From positions 1,240,001 to 1,304,000 of the forward strand of contig JAQEWB010000001.1 of assembly GCA_027694045.1 (NCBI GenBank): 64,000 nucleotides of DNA, written 5' to 3'. This DNA is from Bacillaceae bacterium OF18-1A (GTDB lineage Bacteria; Bacillota; Bacilli; Bacillales; Bacillaceae_G). A program made the position numbers and the translations under genes. Positions 35,911 to 45,433 of this stretch are shown in pieces (the stretch's first letter is position 1; the number at the start of each line of letters is the position of its first letter). The notes beneath the pieces were generated by a model, which was not told the DNA's origin, did no database searches, and worked only from the letters and a program-made list of their open reading frames with translations.

Positions 35911-36889
35911 ACTTAATTTCGATATCCGCAGAATGAATGTGATGTACTTTCCCTTCATGATCCTCAAGAAGCAACACACCCTCTTCTGTAATCCCTTTTG
36001 CCAGCCCTGTAATCGCTTGTCTCATCGTTCGAGCTGTAATTTCTTTCCCGATGCTCACAGCGTAGCTTTCCCAAAGAATTTTAATTACAGAGAAACCATT
36101 TTGCAAATACTCTTCATACAGTTTTTCTAGTTGGAAAAAGATTTGTTGCATAAGCTCTGCACGAACAATTGGCTTACCAGATTCAATCGCTAAAGAAGTA
36201 GCAATATGCTGAATTTCTTCATCGAAATGTTCTTGCTTTTGATTCGCATTAATACCAATGCCCATAATGACAGCATTAATTTTATCAGGATCCGCTTGCA
36301 TTTCTGTTAATATACCTACAGCCTTTTTACCTTGAATTAAAATATCATTCGGCCATTTTATCCCTACATTTAAACCCGTACACTTTTCAATTGCTTGTGC
36401 AACACTAACAGCCGCTAACAAGGTAAGCTGCGGGGCATGATGAACTGGAATCGATGGGCGCAGAATAATACTCATCCAAATTCCTGTTCCTTTTGGCGAA
36501 TGCCACTTTCTGCTTAAACGGCCTCTTCCGGCCGTTTGCTCTTCTGCTACAACAATGGTTCCTTCTTCTGCACCTTCATAAGCAAGTTTTGCCGCAATAT
36601 GTTGCGTAGATTCAACGGTTTCTTCAAAATACACAGTTCTACCAATTCGCTTCGTTTGTAGCCCTAACTGAATTTCATTAGCAGTTACTTTGTCTGGCTT
36701 ACTTGCAATACGATAGCCTAATCGACGCACAGCTTCAAGTTCATATCCCTCATTCCGAAGGTCCTCCATATGTTTCCACACAGCGGTTCTTGAACAACCA
36801 AGTTTATCACTAATCGTTTGGCCAGATACAAACTCGCCATCCGCTTCTGAAAAAACTTGTAACAACTGCTTTCTTATAGTAGATTGCAT
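35909..36889 (-). CDS. birA: biotin protein ligase and repressor BirA
   Basis: This 326-aa protein has an N-terminal winged helix-turn-helix (about 1-60) with ISDKLGCSRTAVWKHMEDL as the recognition segment. A biotin ligase domain follows with GRGRLSRKWHSPKG (about 117-130) and KWPNDI. It attaches biotin to carboxylases and, as biotinyl-AMP complex, represses biotin genes. I chose ATG 36889; it lies inside the end of cca, overlapping it by 16 bp. It is the last gene of the ypjD-dapB operon. Confidence 0.95.
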   Translation of the reverse strand: MQSTIRKQLLQVFSEADGEFVSGQTISDKLGCSRTAVWKHMEDLRNEGYELEAVRRLGYRIASKPDKVTANEIQLGLQTKRIGRTVYFEETVESTQHIAAKLAYEGAEEGTIVVAEEQTAGRGRLSRKWHSPKGTGIWMSIILRPSIPVHHAPQLTLLAAVSVAQAIEKCTGLNVGIKWPNDILIQGKKAVGILTEMQADPDKINAVIMGIGINANQKQEHFDEEIQHIATSLAIESGKPIVRAELMQQIFFQLEKLYEEYLQNGFSVIKILWESYAVSIGKEITARTMRQAITGLAKGITEEGVLLLEDHEGKVHHIHSADIEIK

Positions 36890-38067
36890 TCTTGCAGCCA
36901 CTCCCTTATACACTCTTTCTCATTCACTACATTCCCTTGTACGATTGCTTCTTCAATTTTTTGAAGCATTTCAGCAACCCACGGACCAGGCTTTTTATTT
37001 GCCCAGTTTAATAAATCATTCCCAGTCACATTCATTTCTTGTCGACTCTTAATTGGCAATGCTTCAAACAACGTTCGTACTTGTTTGACAGATGTATTAT
37101 CATAGCATTCAATCATCGCTTCATATACTCTCTCTGCCATTTCAGCAATATGAATTCCCGTTTTATAAAGAAGAACTGTATCCCAACCCTTCTCCTTTCT
37201 CGTACGGATTGTTAATAAAACTGCGACGATATCTTTTATTTTTTTATTCGAAAACTTCCATTGACGTAAAAAGACAGATGGATGCTCTTCTCCGATGCAA
37301 TATAAGAAAAATGCCCATGCCTCAATATCAGTTTTAAAGGAATCCCATTTAAATTCCGTAGCTTTTAACAGTCTCTCTTCTGACATTTGTAAATATGGCA
37401 AATGAGAAAACAGCTTTGTCTCTACTAACTCTTTGAGACCCTTCACACAATATGTACCAGTCAACAATTTCTCAAACTCCACTGTGATTCGCTCAATTGC
37501 TATATGTTCTAGTAGATGCCCATACGTTTCTATCGCTTGCTTCGTTTTCATTTCTAAAGAAAATCCTAACGTACTTACAAATCGGATACCACGCATCATT
37601 CGCAGAGCATCTTCTTGAAAACGATCAGCCGCATTTCCAACTGTTACAATTTCTCTCTTTTGAATCGCTTCTTGCCCAGCAAATAAATCAACCATTTCGC
37701 CTGCTTCTGTCATAGCGATCGCATTCATTGTGAAATCACGACGTTTTAAGTCCTCTTCTAATGAACGAACAAATTGAACACTACTAGGTCTTCGAAAATC
37801 TTCATATTCGCTTTCTGTTCGAAAAGTGGTTATCTCGTAGGGCTCACCATTTTCTACAACAATTACAGTTCCATGTTCGAGACCAACAGGAACATGCCGT
37901 GGGAATATTCCCATCACTTCTTCTGGTAAAGCAGATGTCGCAATATCAATATCTCCAATCGGCCTATTGATAATAAGGTCTCGTACGCTCCCGCCAACAA
38001 AGTAAGCCTCATGCCCTTGTTGTTTCAATGTATCAATAATAGAACTAGCTTTTTTAAATCTTTCCAT
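36874..38067 (-). CDS. cca: CCA tRNA nucleotidyltransferase
   Basis: This 397-aa class II nucleotidyltransferase adds CCA to tRNA 3' ends without a template. It has the GGSVRD signature (about residues 24-29) with catalytic aspartates in DIDIATSAL, the [10 protein letters not shown] motif and the [12 protein letters not shown] motif. I chose ATG 38067, about 9 nt after AAGGA; another ATG three codons upstream abuts that site. It overlaps bshA by 14 bp. Confidence 0.95.
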   Translation of the reverse strand: MERFKKASSIIDTLKQQGHEAYFVGGSVRDLIINRPIGDIDIATSALPEEVMGIFPRHVPVGLEHGTVIVVENGEPYEITTFRTESEYEDFRRPSSVQFVRSLEEDLKRRDFTMNAIAMTEAGEMVDLFAGQEAIQKREIVTVGNAADRFQEDALRMMRGIRFVSTLGFSLEMKTKQAIETYGHLLEHIAIERITVEFEKLLTGTYCVKGLKELVETKLFSHLPYLQMSEERLLKATEFKWDSFKTDIEAWAFFLYCIGEEHPSVFLRQWKFSNKKIKDIVAVLLTIRTRKEKGWDTVLLYKTGIHIAEMAERVYEAMIECYDNTSVKQVRTLFEALPIKSRQEMNVTGNDLLNWANKKPGPWVAEMLQKIEEAIVQGNVVNEKECIREWLQECNLL

Positions 38068-39199
38068 TTTTGTCATTCCTTAGCACATCATAGTAAATCG
38101 CTTCATATTGTGAGACGATTTTTTCTGAGCGGAATTGCTCGTAAACACTTTCTCTTGCTCGTTCTCCCATATTACAGTGAAGTTCTTCATCCTTTAATAG
38201 CTGAATCGCTTGATTCGCCACTTCTGTTGTATCCCCGACTTCACATAAGTATCCTGTTTCACCTTGTTGAATGACTTCTGGAATACCTCCAACCCTTGTT
38301 CCAATACAAGGTACACCACACGCCATCGCCTCTAATAATACAAGACCGAAACTTTCTTTCTCTGATAGAAGTAACATTAAATCACTCATTGCAAGAAGCT
38401 CTGCAACATTATCTTGCTTCCCTAGGAATAAGACGCGATCTTCAATATGTAAACTCTTCACTAACTGTAAAATCGTACAAAATTCTGGTCCATCACCAAC
38501 AAGAAGCAACTTCGCATCTACTTCTTTCACAATTTTAGCAAATGCCTGAACAACATCCTGTACACGTTTCACTTTACGGAAATTTGAAATATGAATTAGT
38601 ATTTTTTCACTTTCACGTATACCGTATTCTTTTTTTAATTGAGACATATCACGCTTGAAATATACACGTTCGTCTATAAAATTATATACCGTTTGAATTT
38701 CCTTATTTGGTTTTACAACCTCATGCGTTTCATCAATTAATGAATGTGAGACAGCAGTAACAACATCAGACTGCTCAATACCAAAACGAATTAAATTATT
38801 TAACGAAGGGTCGGAACCTAACACAGTAATATCTGTTCCATGCAAGGTTGTAACGATTTTAATACGTTCTCCAATCATTTGTTTTGCTAAATAAGCGCAA
38901 ATTGCATGTGGTATTGCGTAATGCACATGTAAAATATCGAGCTTTTCTCTTTGTGCGACCTCTGCCATTTTACTCGCTAACGCTAAATCGTATGGTGGAT
39001 ATTGAAATACAGAATATTGATTCACCGTCACTTCATGAAAATAAATGTTTGGATATACTTTATTTAATCGGAATGGTAAACCGGATGTAATAAAGTGAAT
39101 TTCATGCCCGCGTTCAGCCAATTGCTTTCCTAATTCTGTTCCAACAACTCCAGAACCACCTACAGAAGGATAACATGTAATACCTATTTTTAATTTCAT
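38054..39199 (-). CDS. bshA: N-acetyl-alpha-D-glucosaminyl L-malate synthase
   Basis: This 381-aa GT4 glycosyltransferase uses UDP-GlcNAc and L-malate in the first step of bacillithiol synthesis. It has the N-terminal glycine loop [20 protein letters not shown] and the C-terminal nucleotide-sugar motif [16 protein letters not shown] (about 283-298). Its ATG overlaps the bshB1 stop by four bases (ATGA), matching the functional pair. Confidence 0.95.
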   Translation of the reverse strand: MKLKIGITCYPSVGGSGVVGTELGKQLAERGHEIHFITSGLPFRLNKVYPNIYFHEVTVNQYSVFQYPPYDLALASKMAEVAQREKLDILHVHYAIPHAICAYLAKQMIGERIKIVTTLHGTDITVLGSDPSLNNLIRFGIEQSDVVTAVSHSLIDETHEVVKPNKEIQTVYNFIDERVYFKRDMSQLKKEYGIRESEKILIHISNFRKVKRVQDVVQAFAKIVKEVDAKLLLVGDGPEFCTILQLVKSLHIEDRVLFLGKQDNVAELLAMSDLMLLLSEKESFGLVLLEAMACGVPCIGTRVGGIPEVIQQGETGYLCEVGDTTEVANQAIQLLKDEELHCNMGERARESVYEQFRSEKIVSQYEAIYYDVLRNDKNGKI

Positions 39200-39900
39200 T
39201 TACATCCCCCTATTAAATCAGCATGTAATAAAATCGGTTTTTTACTCATAAACCCTTCGGCATACAAGACTCCAACTTCTTTCCCAAACATCTTCTCACG
39301 AGCGACCACAGTTTCAACGTATCCTTCTGTTAATGGCGTCTTAACACCGTCACTCCCTGTTGAAAACTGACTTTCATACGCTTCTAATACTTCCACTTTT
39401 TGTGATAGGTACTCACTAATATCTATACAAAAATTCGGTTTATGAAAACCATTAATCATATAATTATAAAAAGACTCCACACGATGCGGTGGAAGTTCTG
39501 GCATATATTTACGAATCCCTGCTGAAAAAATAGCCTCTTCCACAAGCTTTGCACAATTAGCATGGTCTGGATGACGATCTTCATAATACGGCGCAAAAAC
39601 TAGTTTTGGTTTATATGTACGGATTACCTTTACAATTTCACGTATATATTCTTCTTTCATATACAAACCACGGTCTGGCATCGCTAAATTCAGTCTCGTT
39701 TTTACTCCCATTATACGAGCTGCGACCTTTGCTTCTTCTTTTCTCAACTCTATCGTTCCATTAGAAGAAAGATCAGCCTCTGTTAAATCACAAATACCTA
39801 CTTCATATCCTTGCTTCGTATATTTAGCAATGGTACCAGCCATGCCGATTTCAACATCATCGGCATGAGCACCAAACGCTAATATATGTAATCCACTCAT
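39196..39900 (-). CDS. bshB1: bacillithiol deacetylase BshB1
   Basis: This 234-aa zinc-dependent LmbE-family deacetylase removes acetate from GlcNAc-malate, the second step of bacillithiol synthesis. The zinc and catalytic residues are in AHADDVEIG (about residues 10-18) and the later HPDH pattern ([14 protein letters not shown]). I chose ATG 39900 after GAGGGGAAC. It lies between mgsA and bshA, overlapping the latter. Confidence 0.95.
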   Translation of the reverse strand: MSGLHILAFGAHADDVEIGMAGTIAKYTKQGYEVGICDLTEADLSSNGTIELRKEEAKVAARIMGVKTRLNLAMPDRGLYMKEEYIREIVKVIRTYKPKLVFAPYYEDRHPDHANCAKLVEEAIFSAGIRKYMPELPPHRVESFYNYMINGFHKPNFCIDISEYLSQKVEVLEAYESQFSTGSDGVKTPLTEGYVETVVAREKMFGKEVGVLYAEGFMSKKPILLHADLIGGCK

Positions 39901-39911
39901 AATTGTTCCCC

Positions 39912-40307
39912 TCATTTTCTAAACTTGCGGTAATCTAAATCTCCTCGTTCTAATGCATGCATTAACATTTCAGCACTTGCCATATTCGTTGCAAGTGGAA
40001 TCGCATATACATCACATAAACGAAGTAATGCATTTACATCTGGCTCATGCGGCTGAGCAGTTAGTGGATCTCGGAAGAAAATCACCATATCCATATCGTT
40101 TTTTGCAATCATGGCACCGATTTCTTGATCGCCACCAAGAGGCCCCGACTGATATCTTGTTACAACTAAGCCAGTTGCCTCCATAATACGAAGTCCTGTC
40201 GTTCCTGTTGCAAATAATTCATGTTGTTCAAAAATTGGTTTATATGCGTACGCAAATGAAACCATGTCATTTTTCTTTTTGTCATGTGCGATTAAGGCAA
40301 TTTTCAT
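39912..40307 (-). CDS. mgsA: methylglyoxal synthase
   Basis: This 131-aa enzyme converts dihydroxyacetone phosphate to methylglyoxal, relieving phosphosugar stress. The phosphate-binding ATGTTG (about 34-39) and the [10 protein letters not shown] segment containing the catalytic Asp are present. It is near the bacillithiol genes, which help detoxify methylglyoxal, so grouping makes biochemical sense. It is co-transcribed with dapB and bshB1, with gaps of 11-14 bp. Confidence 0.95.
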   Translation of the reverse strand: MKIALIAHDKKKNDMVSFAYAYKPIFEQHELFATGTTGLRIMEATGLVVTRYQSGPLGGDQEIGAMIAKNDMDMVIFFRDPLTAQPHEPDVNALLRLCDVYAIPLATNMASAEMLMHALERGDLDYRKFRK

Positions 40308-40321
40308 CCGTTTTCTCCCCT

Positions 40322-41122
40322 TTAGTCGATAATATTTTCTAAACCGTACACAAGATGATCTAGGTTCATTACTGTCTCAATTGATAGTTTTACACCTGAC
40401 ATAAATGATGCACGATTGAATGAATCATGACGAACCGTTAACATTTGTCCGTCTCCACCAAACATTACTTCTTGGTGTGCAATAAGTCCTGGTAAACGCA
40501 CGCTATGAATGTGAATACCGTCTACATTTGCACCACGAGCACCTTCTAGTTGCTCTACTTCGTTTGGATGACCTTGCTGCTTTGATTCACGGTTTTGACG
40601 AATTAATTCTACCGTTTTTACTGCTGTACCAGATGGTGCATCTAATTTTTGATCATGATGCAATTCAATTACTTCAACATCTTGGAAGTACTTCGCTGCC
40701 ATTTGTGAGAATTTCATCATAAGAACTGCACCAATCGCAAAGTTTGGAGCGATAATTGTTCCTACTGCCTTTTCTTTTGCATTCTCTGTTAATTGCTTTA
40801 GTTCTTCTTCTGTAAATCCAGTTGTACCAATAACAGAACGAAGTCCACGCTCAACTGCAAGTGTAACGTGTTGTTTCCCAACTTCTGGCGTTGTTAAATC
40901 TAACAACACATCTGCTTCTACTTCATCTAAACAAGTATGTAAATCTGCGTAAATTGGCGCATGTAACGCTGGCATGCCAGGTAAATCAGAGATTTTCTCT
41001 CCACCATGCTTATAATCCACTGCTGCTACTAAATTAAAATGTTCCGTTCTTTCCATAAGAAGGACTGCTTCATGCCCCATACGTCCTCTTGGTCCAGCGA
41101 TAATTACCTTAATTTCTTTCAT
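40322..41122 (-). CDS. dapB: 4-hydroxy-tetrahydrodipicolinate reductase
   Basis: This 266-aa NAD(P)H enzyme acts in the lysine/diaminopimelate pathway, also feeding spore dipicolinate. It has the N-terminal [11 protein letters not shown] nucleotide loop, the [15 protein letters not shown] active-site segment (about 152-166) and the C-terminal [11 protein letters not shown]. Its start overlaps the ypjD stop by one base (TAATG). Confidence 0.96.
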   Translation of the reverse strand: MKEIKVIIAGPRGRMGHEAVLLMERTEHFNLVAAVDYKHGGEKISDLPGMPALHAPIYADLHTCLDEVEADVLLDLTTPEVGKQHVTLAVERGLRSVIGTTGFTEEELKQLTENAKEKAVGTIIAPNFAIGAVLMMKFSQMAAKYFQDVEVIELHHDQKLDAPSGTAVKTVELIRQNRESKQQGHPNEVEQLEGARGANVDGIHIHSVRLPGLIAHQEVMFGGDGQMLTVRHDSFNRASFMSGVKLSIETVMNLDHLVYGLENIID

Positions 41123-41463
41123 TATTCTTTCTCTCCCTCATCAATACGTGTCCAACGGTCTTTATCACGTGTATTAAACTTGTTCATTACAATGTTATGT
41201 GCTGTTTCTAGATTAATATTTAAACTATTTGCCATACAAATCATAACAAATAATACATCTCCAAGCTCTTCTTCAATACTTCGCTCTTTTTCAGTTGTTT
41301 TCTTCGGTTTCTCACCATAATAATGATTTATCTCTCTCGCAAGCTCCCCCATCTCTTCCGTTAAACGAGCCATCATTGCAAGTGGACTGAAATAACCTTC
41401 TTTAAACTGACCAATATATGCGTCTACCTCTTTCTGCATATCTTTCATCGTTTTTGCTTCCAT
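41122..41463 (-). CDS. ypjD: MazG-like nucleotide pyrophosphohydrolase YpjD
   Basis: This 113-aa protein has the MazG-fold motif [15 protein letters not shown] (about residues 33-47) and a second acidic helix EEELGDVLF. It likely hydrolyses an NTP to NMP and pyrophosphate. I chose ATG 41463 after AGAGGTGAA; the longer reading to 41520 has no signal. It is the first gene of the long ypjD-to-birA operon. Confidence 0.92.
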   Translation of the reverse strand: MEAKTMKDMQKEVDAYIGQFKEGYFSPLAMMARLTEEMGELAREINHYYGEKPKKTTEKERSIEEELGDVLFVMICMANSLNINLETAHNIVMNKFNTRDKDRWTRIDEGEKE

Positions 41464-41571
41464 ACAATTCACCTCTACTCCTTCCTCTTTCATGTTAGCC
41501 AATTCATCGCGATTTGACAAATATTATTCTCTCCTCTCACTATTTACGTCTCTTTTTGGGATAGACTATAA

Positions 41572-41760
41572 TAAAGTGAAACTTTCTTTTGCGCTTTTTG
41601 CAAAAGATTAGCCCGAACCAATCGGGCTCTTACGGCTGGTTTTGCCTTTCTTCTTTGCTTTACACTCTACCAGCCGTTAGAGCGGGGTAAAGTGTAACTT
41701 CTTTTGCTTATTTTTCGCAAAAGATTAGTCCGAACTAATCAAGTTCTTACAACTTTCACT
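41572..41760. repeat. tandem pair of related intergenic elements
   Basis: Two similar segments begin at 41572 (TAAAGTGAAACTTTCTTTTG) and 41688 (TAAAGTGTAACTTCTTTTGC), 116 bp apart. Each continues with GCAAAAGATTAG, a CCGAAC-AATC stem and a TCTTAC end. Between them lies an inverted repeat TACGGCTGGT / ACCAGCCGTTA. Nothing in the 41,521-41,848 gap codes for protein. The TAAAGTGAAAC start is the same as the reversed right end of the repeats at 32753 and 44385. Confidence 0.6.
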
Positions 41761-41848
41761 ATTCTCACCAACAACTAGAAATAACTTATCATTATGTTTT
41801 ACCGTTTCAGCGGAGCAATGCAATCTACATAATTAGGGGGATTTCTAT

Positions 41849-42730
41849 ATGACAGCAAATTTGAAGATTCGAAATATCATTTTCATTTTAATCGGTTCCG
41901 CTATTTTTTCTTTTGGTATTGTGAATATCAATATCGAAAATCATCTTGCAGAGGGTGGATTTACTGGTATTACGCTATTATTGTATTTTCTATTTTCGTT
42001 TGACCCTTCTTATACAAACTTAATTTTAAATATCCCTATATTTTTCATTGGCTGGAAGTTACTCGGAAGAACGACATTTTTATACACATTAATCGGCACT
42101 TTTAGCGTATCTTTATTTCTATGGATTTTTCAGCGTTATGAAGTTCTCAACTTACATTTAAACTTGCAAAATGACATGACACTCGCTGCTTTATTTGCTG
42201 GGGCATTTATTGGTATCGGACTTGGAATTATATTTAAATATGGTGGGACTACTGGCGGTGTAGATATTATCGCAAGGTTAGCCCATAAATATGTTGGCTG
42301 GAGTATGGGTAAAACGATGTTTATGTTTGATGCTGTCGTTATCATCGTATCTATTCTTACCTATTTATCATATCGCGAAGGTATGTATACGTTAGTTGCT
42401 GTTTTTATCGGGGCTAAAGTCATTGATTTCATGCAAGAAGGTGCCTATGCTGCTAAAGGAGCAACTATTATTTCTGAGAAAAACGATGAAATTGCAGCAA
42501 AAATTTTATCTGAAATGGAACGCGGCGCAACTTTCTTAAAAGCTGTCGGATCCTATACGAAAGTAGAACGTAATGTACTATATTGCGTTGTTGCTAAAAA
42601 CGAGATCGTGAAATTAAAAAACATCATTACTGCCGTAGACCCTCACGCATTTGTCGCTGTAAGTGATGTACACGATGTAGTTGGCGAAGGGTTTACATTA
42701 GATGAAAATAAAAATCCGTTACATAACTAA
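41849..42730 (+). CDS. ypjC: YitT-family membrane protein (DUF2179), YpjC-like
   Basis: This 293-aa protein has five or six hydrophobic helices in its first 200 residues (YitT_membrane) including KYGGTTGGVDIIARL (about 130-144). A soluble C-terminal DUF2179 domain (about 215-285) follows. Such proteins are common in Bacilli; transport has been proposed but not shown. The ATG follows TTAGGGGGA. It is plus-strand and isolated between two repeat regions. Confidence 0.88.
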   Translation: MTANLKIRNIIFILIGSAIFSFGIVNINIENHLAEGGFTGITLLLYFLFSFDPSYTNLILNIPIFFIGWKLLGRTTFLYTLIGTFSVSLFLWIFQRYEVLNLHLNLQNDMTLAALFAGAFIGIGLGIIFKYGGTTGGVDIIARLAHKYVGWSMGKTMFMFDAVVIIVSILTYLSYREGMYTLVAVFIGAKVIDFMQEGAYAAKGATIISEKNDEIAAKILSEMERGATFLKAVGSYTKVERNVLYCVVAKNEIVKLKNIITAVDPHAFVAVSDVHDVVGEGFTLDENKNPLHN

Positions 42731-42734
42731 ATTC

Positions 42735-42769
42735 AACTAGAAAAGCTTTTATGCTTTTCTAGTTTTTTT
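42735..42769 (+). terminator. ypjC terminator
   Basis: AACTAGAAAAGC / GCTTTTCTAGTT followed by TTTTT. Its T tract runs into the next repeat copy. Confidence 0.9.
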
Positions 42770-42861
42770 ATCCCACTATTTCTGGCCAGTTAAACTCCGT
42801 TAGTGTGAACTAATAATCAATGGGGAATGAATAAAAAAACAATGATTAAAGTTTCACTTTA
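42767..42861. repeat. short intergenic repeat, copy 3
   Basis: Ends TTTATCCCACTATTT and GATTAAAGTTTCACTTTAG are shared with the other copies, and the middle has CTAATAATCAATGGGG. The right end encodes the last two residues and the TGA stop of the neighbouring gene. Confidence 0.8.
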
Positions 42862-43495
42862 GTACATAACTTTTAAGTTTCTCCAAATCTTCATAAATGA
42901 GCTCCAATAAACTTCGATTATAAAAAATGGAAGCTGGATGAAAAGTCGGGAAAATATAATATTCTTTTTCAGTCCATATAAACTCTGTACCACTACTATC
43001 TTTCAATCGTTGCACAGGTTGTTTTAACAATTTCCCATGGACATCTGTAATTTTATTATTTTTACCAATTAATCGCTGCAATGCAATATTACCAAGAGTG
43101 ACAATAATGGATGGCTCGATATGCTCCAGCTCATAATCTAACAAAGGAGCATGAGCAAATATTTCTCCTTGATTTGGCGTTCTATTATACTTTTTCTGTA
43201 TGATTTCGCCATTTCGTTCTCTCTTCTCTCTCCATTTATAAGGCCTGCTCCGAACAGCACTTGTAATATATACTTCTTCTCTTGTGACATAAATATGTTC
43301 TAAAAACTCCATTAAATGTTTTCCCGCTCTTCCGCTAAACGGAATACCATTATGAATTTCGGTTTCACCAGGTGCTTCTCCAACGAGCATAAATTTAGGA
43401 TTTTCAGGACCTTGTCCACTTAAAAAACCTTCTAACTGATAAGAAGCACTACGCTCTTTCACTTGTTTGATTAAATGATCTGGATACTCCATCAC
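42854..43495 (-). CDS. uracil-DNA glycosylase superfamily protein without iron-sulfur cysteines
   Basis: This 213-aa protein has the UDG family 4/5 active-site signature GEAPGETE (about residues 39-46), followed by NGIPFSGRAGKHLMEFL, and the late motif FPTFHPASIFYN. It should bind uracil or other damaged bases in DNA. It contains no cysteine at all, so it cannot form the 4Fe-4S cluster typical of family 4. It has a charged insertion (YKWREKRERNGEIIQKKYN) in the middle. GTG 43495 and ATG 43492 are both possible starts. The last codons come from a repeat. Confidence 0.8.
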   Translation of the reverse strand: MMEYPDHLIKQVKERSASYQLEGFLSGQGPENPKFMLVGEAPGETEIHNGIPFSGRAGKHLMEFLEHIYVTREEVYITSAVRSRPYKWREKRERNGEIIQKKYNRTPNQGEIFAHAPLLDYELEHIEPSIIVTLGNIALQRLIGKNNKITDVHGKLLKQPVQRLKDSSGTEFIWTEKEYYIFPTFHPASIFYNRSLLELIYEDLEKLKSYVLK

Positions 43496-43579
43496 CTCTA
43501 CCTGCTTTCATTATATGCTACTTATATATCAGGAATTTCTTACAACTTTTCTTTTATTCTATCCATTTATTTCAAATAA

Positions 43580-43611
43580 TAAAAAAAGACTATCAAAATT
43601 GATAGTCTTTA
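43580..43611 (-). terminator. terminator of the zinc peptidase gene
   Basis: AAAGACTATCAA / TTGATAGTCTTT with a T tract on the minus strand; it overlaps the stop codon. Confidence 0.85.
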
Positions 43612-44292
43612 ATCGTCGCTACGCTGCATACCAGTATACATTAATACGAGACGTAATAATTCAAATACCGCTACAGCTGCAGCTGCTACATATGTTAATG
43701 CTGCCGCATTTAATACTTTACGAGCTTGGCCATATTCATCTGTTGATACGATACCTAACGCTTCAATTTGTTGCATCGCACGCTTTGAAGCATCAAACTC
43801 AACTGGTAATGTTACAAGTTGGAAAAGAACACCTGCTGCCATTAAAATAATCCCTAATAACAATAGTTTTGACATTGTCGCAAATATACCAATCATAATA
43901 AATACCCATGATATATTCGATCCAAAATTTGCTACAGGAACTAACGAATGACGAACACGCATAAATTTATAGTCTTTTGCATCTTGAATTGCGTGCCCTA
44001 CTTCGTGAGCTGCAACTGCTGTACCAGCAACTGAATGACCGTAATAGTTATCTGTTGATAATCGAACTGTTTTAGCAGTTGGATCATAATGGTCTGATAA
44101 ATGACCTGGTGTTTCTTCTACAGCTACGTTGTATAATCCATTTTCATCTAAAATTTTTCGAGCCACTTCTGCTCCTGTCATACCTGATGTTGAATAAACT
44201 TGTGAATACTTGCTATAAGCACTACGTACTTTAGACTGTGCGTACAACGGTATGATCATTATGATCGCGAAGTAAATTAAATAAAACATCAT
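43609..44292 (-). CDS. membrane zinc metallopeptidase, YugP-like
   Basis: This 227-aa protein has an N-terminal membrane segment and two more hydrophobic segments, and the zinc motif HEVGHA at about residue 97 (AAHEVGHAIQDA). It belongs to the neutral zinc metallopeptidase family 2, like B. subtilis YugP (about 225 aa), with the active site probably facing the cytoplasm or membrane. GGAGG precedes two adjacent ATGs. In B. subtilis yugP is elsewhere, so this is a different local order. Confidence 0.88.
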   Translation of the reverse strand: MMFYLIYFAIIMIIPLYAQSKVRSAYSKYSQVYSTSGMTGAEVARKILDENGLYNVAVEETPGHLSDHYDPTAKTVRLSTDNYYGHSVAGTAVAAHEVGHAIQDAKDYKFMRVRHSLVPVANFGSNISWVFIMIGIFATMSKLLLLGIILMAAGVLFQLVTLPVEFDASKRAMQQIEALGIVSTDEYGQARKVLNAAALTYVAAAAVAVFELLRLVLMYTGMQRSDD

Positions 44293-44384
44293 GAACCTCC
44301 ATTGAAGTTTTAATTATAGTACTTCTCATTCTATTTTCTTCTGCCACCATTGTCAATGAGTAAACCTTACAATCTGCATCTTTA

Positions 44385-44513
44385 TTTATCCTGATATTTG
44401 CGGACAATAAGACTCCCACCTAAAATTTAGAAGTTAGGTGGGCGGTTCACTATCAATTGATGCAGGCTAATAATCAGTATGGGATGCCCCACACTGATTA
44501 AAGTTTCACTTTA
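44385..44513. repeat. short intergenic repeat, copy 4
   Basis: Ends TTTATCCTGATATTTGCGG and GATTAAAGTTTCACTTTA match the other copies. The middle has an extra hairpin (CCCACCTAA / TTAGGTGGG) and GCTAATAATCAG. It ends 5 bp before the ypjB stop. Confidence 0.8.
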
Positions 44514-44518
44514 TTGCA

Positions 44519-45307
44519 TTATCTATTTTTAGAATGTACATTACTTTTTCTTTTATCTCTCTCCCCTTTATATTTTCTCCACCCAACATAAGTTAATGTG
44601 AATAAAATAAGTCCTCCAGTAATTGTCATAAACCAAATGAGAGAAGGTGCAATTTCATCCTTTTTTACTGTATGAAATATCTTTTGCAAATCCCCTTTAA
44701 TGATTCCTAGTTGCATTTGACCACCTTTCGTTTTTAACATAACGTTACGAAATTCATCTAAATAAGATAAATGAGCATTTACACGTTGCACTTCGTTTTC
44801 CGGAAGAGCAATCATTAAACTTGGATAAATAATATTAAATTCATGTAAAAATGTATTTAACGTTTGTTGAAATTGCCCAACATCTTCTTTTTCCATCGCT
44901 TTTTCCATTTGAGAAAAGGCACCCATTATTTTTCCTTCTCTTTCCATCCAAAGCGGTTGATATTTTGATACTTGCGCATCAACTGCAAGCTGTAATGCTA
45001 ACACGTTATCAATTTTAATTTGCTTACCTATACCTTCTTCTGAAAGAGATTGTTTTGCATTATCATAAGCTAAAGAAATAACTCTGAATTGATCTGGCGT
45101 TACTTCTTTCTTTTTTTCATTTCCTGCTGTTATAAACTGCTCAGAGAAACGCTGCAATACTTGTACTGCTTTTTCATCTTCATTACGCTTCACTAATTGT
45201 AACGAGTCGTCTAACAATCCTGTTAACTCACTCCACTCTTCAGCATATATACGTAATGGAAACATTATAATTAGAAATGCTATCAATCCAATTAATGTTC
45301 TCTTCAT
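44519..45307 (-). CDS. ypjB: sporulation protein YpjB
   Basis: This 262-aa protein has an N-terminal signal peptide (about 1-21, ending YAEEW), a long helical extracytoplasmic domain and one C-terminal membrane segment (about 224-244) followed by a basic tail. The pattern matches B. subtilis YpjB, required for efficient sporulation. I chose ATG 45307 after AGGGGGGAC; an upstream reading to 45355 lacks a signal. It lies next to the ypjA and qcr genes as in B. subtilis. Confidence 0.88.
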   Translation of the reverse strand: MKRTLIGLIAFLIIMFPLRIYAEEWSELTGLLDDSLQLVKRNEDEKAVQVLQRFSEQFITAGNEKKKEVTPDQFRVISLAYDNAKQSLSEEGIGKQIKIDNVLALQLAVDAQVSKYQPLWMEREGKIMGAFSQMEKAMEKEDVGQFQQTLNTFLHEFNIIYPSLMIALPENEVQRVNAHLSYLDEFRNVMLKTKGGQMQLGIIKGDLQKIFHTVKKDEIAPSLIWFMTITGGLILFTLTYVGWRKYKGERDKRKSNVHSKNR

Positions 45308-45401
45308 CCCGGTCCCCCCTATAACTACTAGTACAAAATATGTGAATTGGGACAAGAATAGAACAGAACTAGATTGAAAAATATATTATCGTTGTAAAAA
45401 C

Positions 45402-45433
45402 AAAAAAATTCTCTTTAAGCAGAGAATTTTTTG
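45402..45433 (-). terminator. terminator of the DUF1461 gene
   Basis: AAAATTCTCT / AGAGAATTTT with a T run on the minus strand; the stem overlaps the last codons of the gene. Confidence 0.8.
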
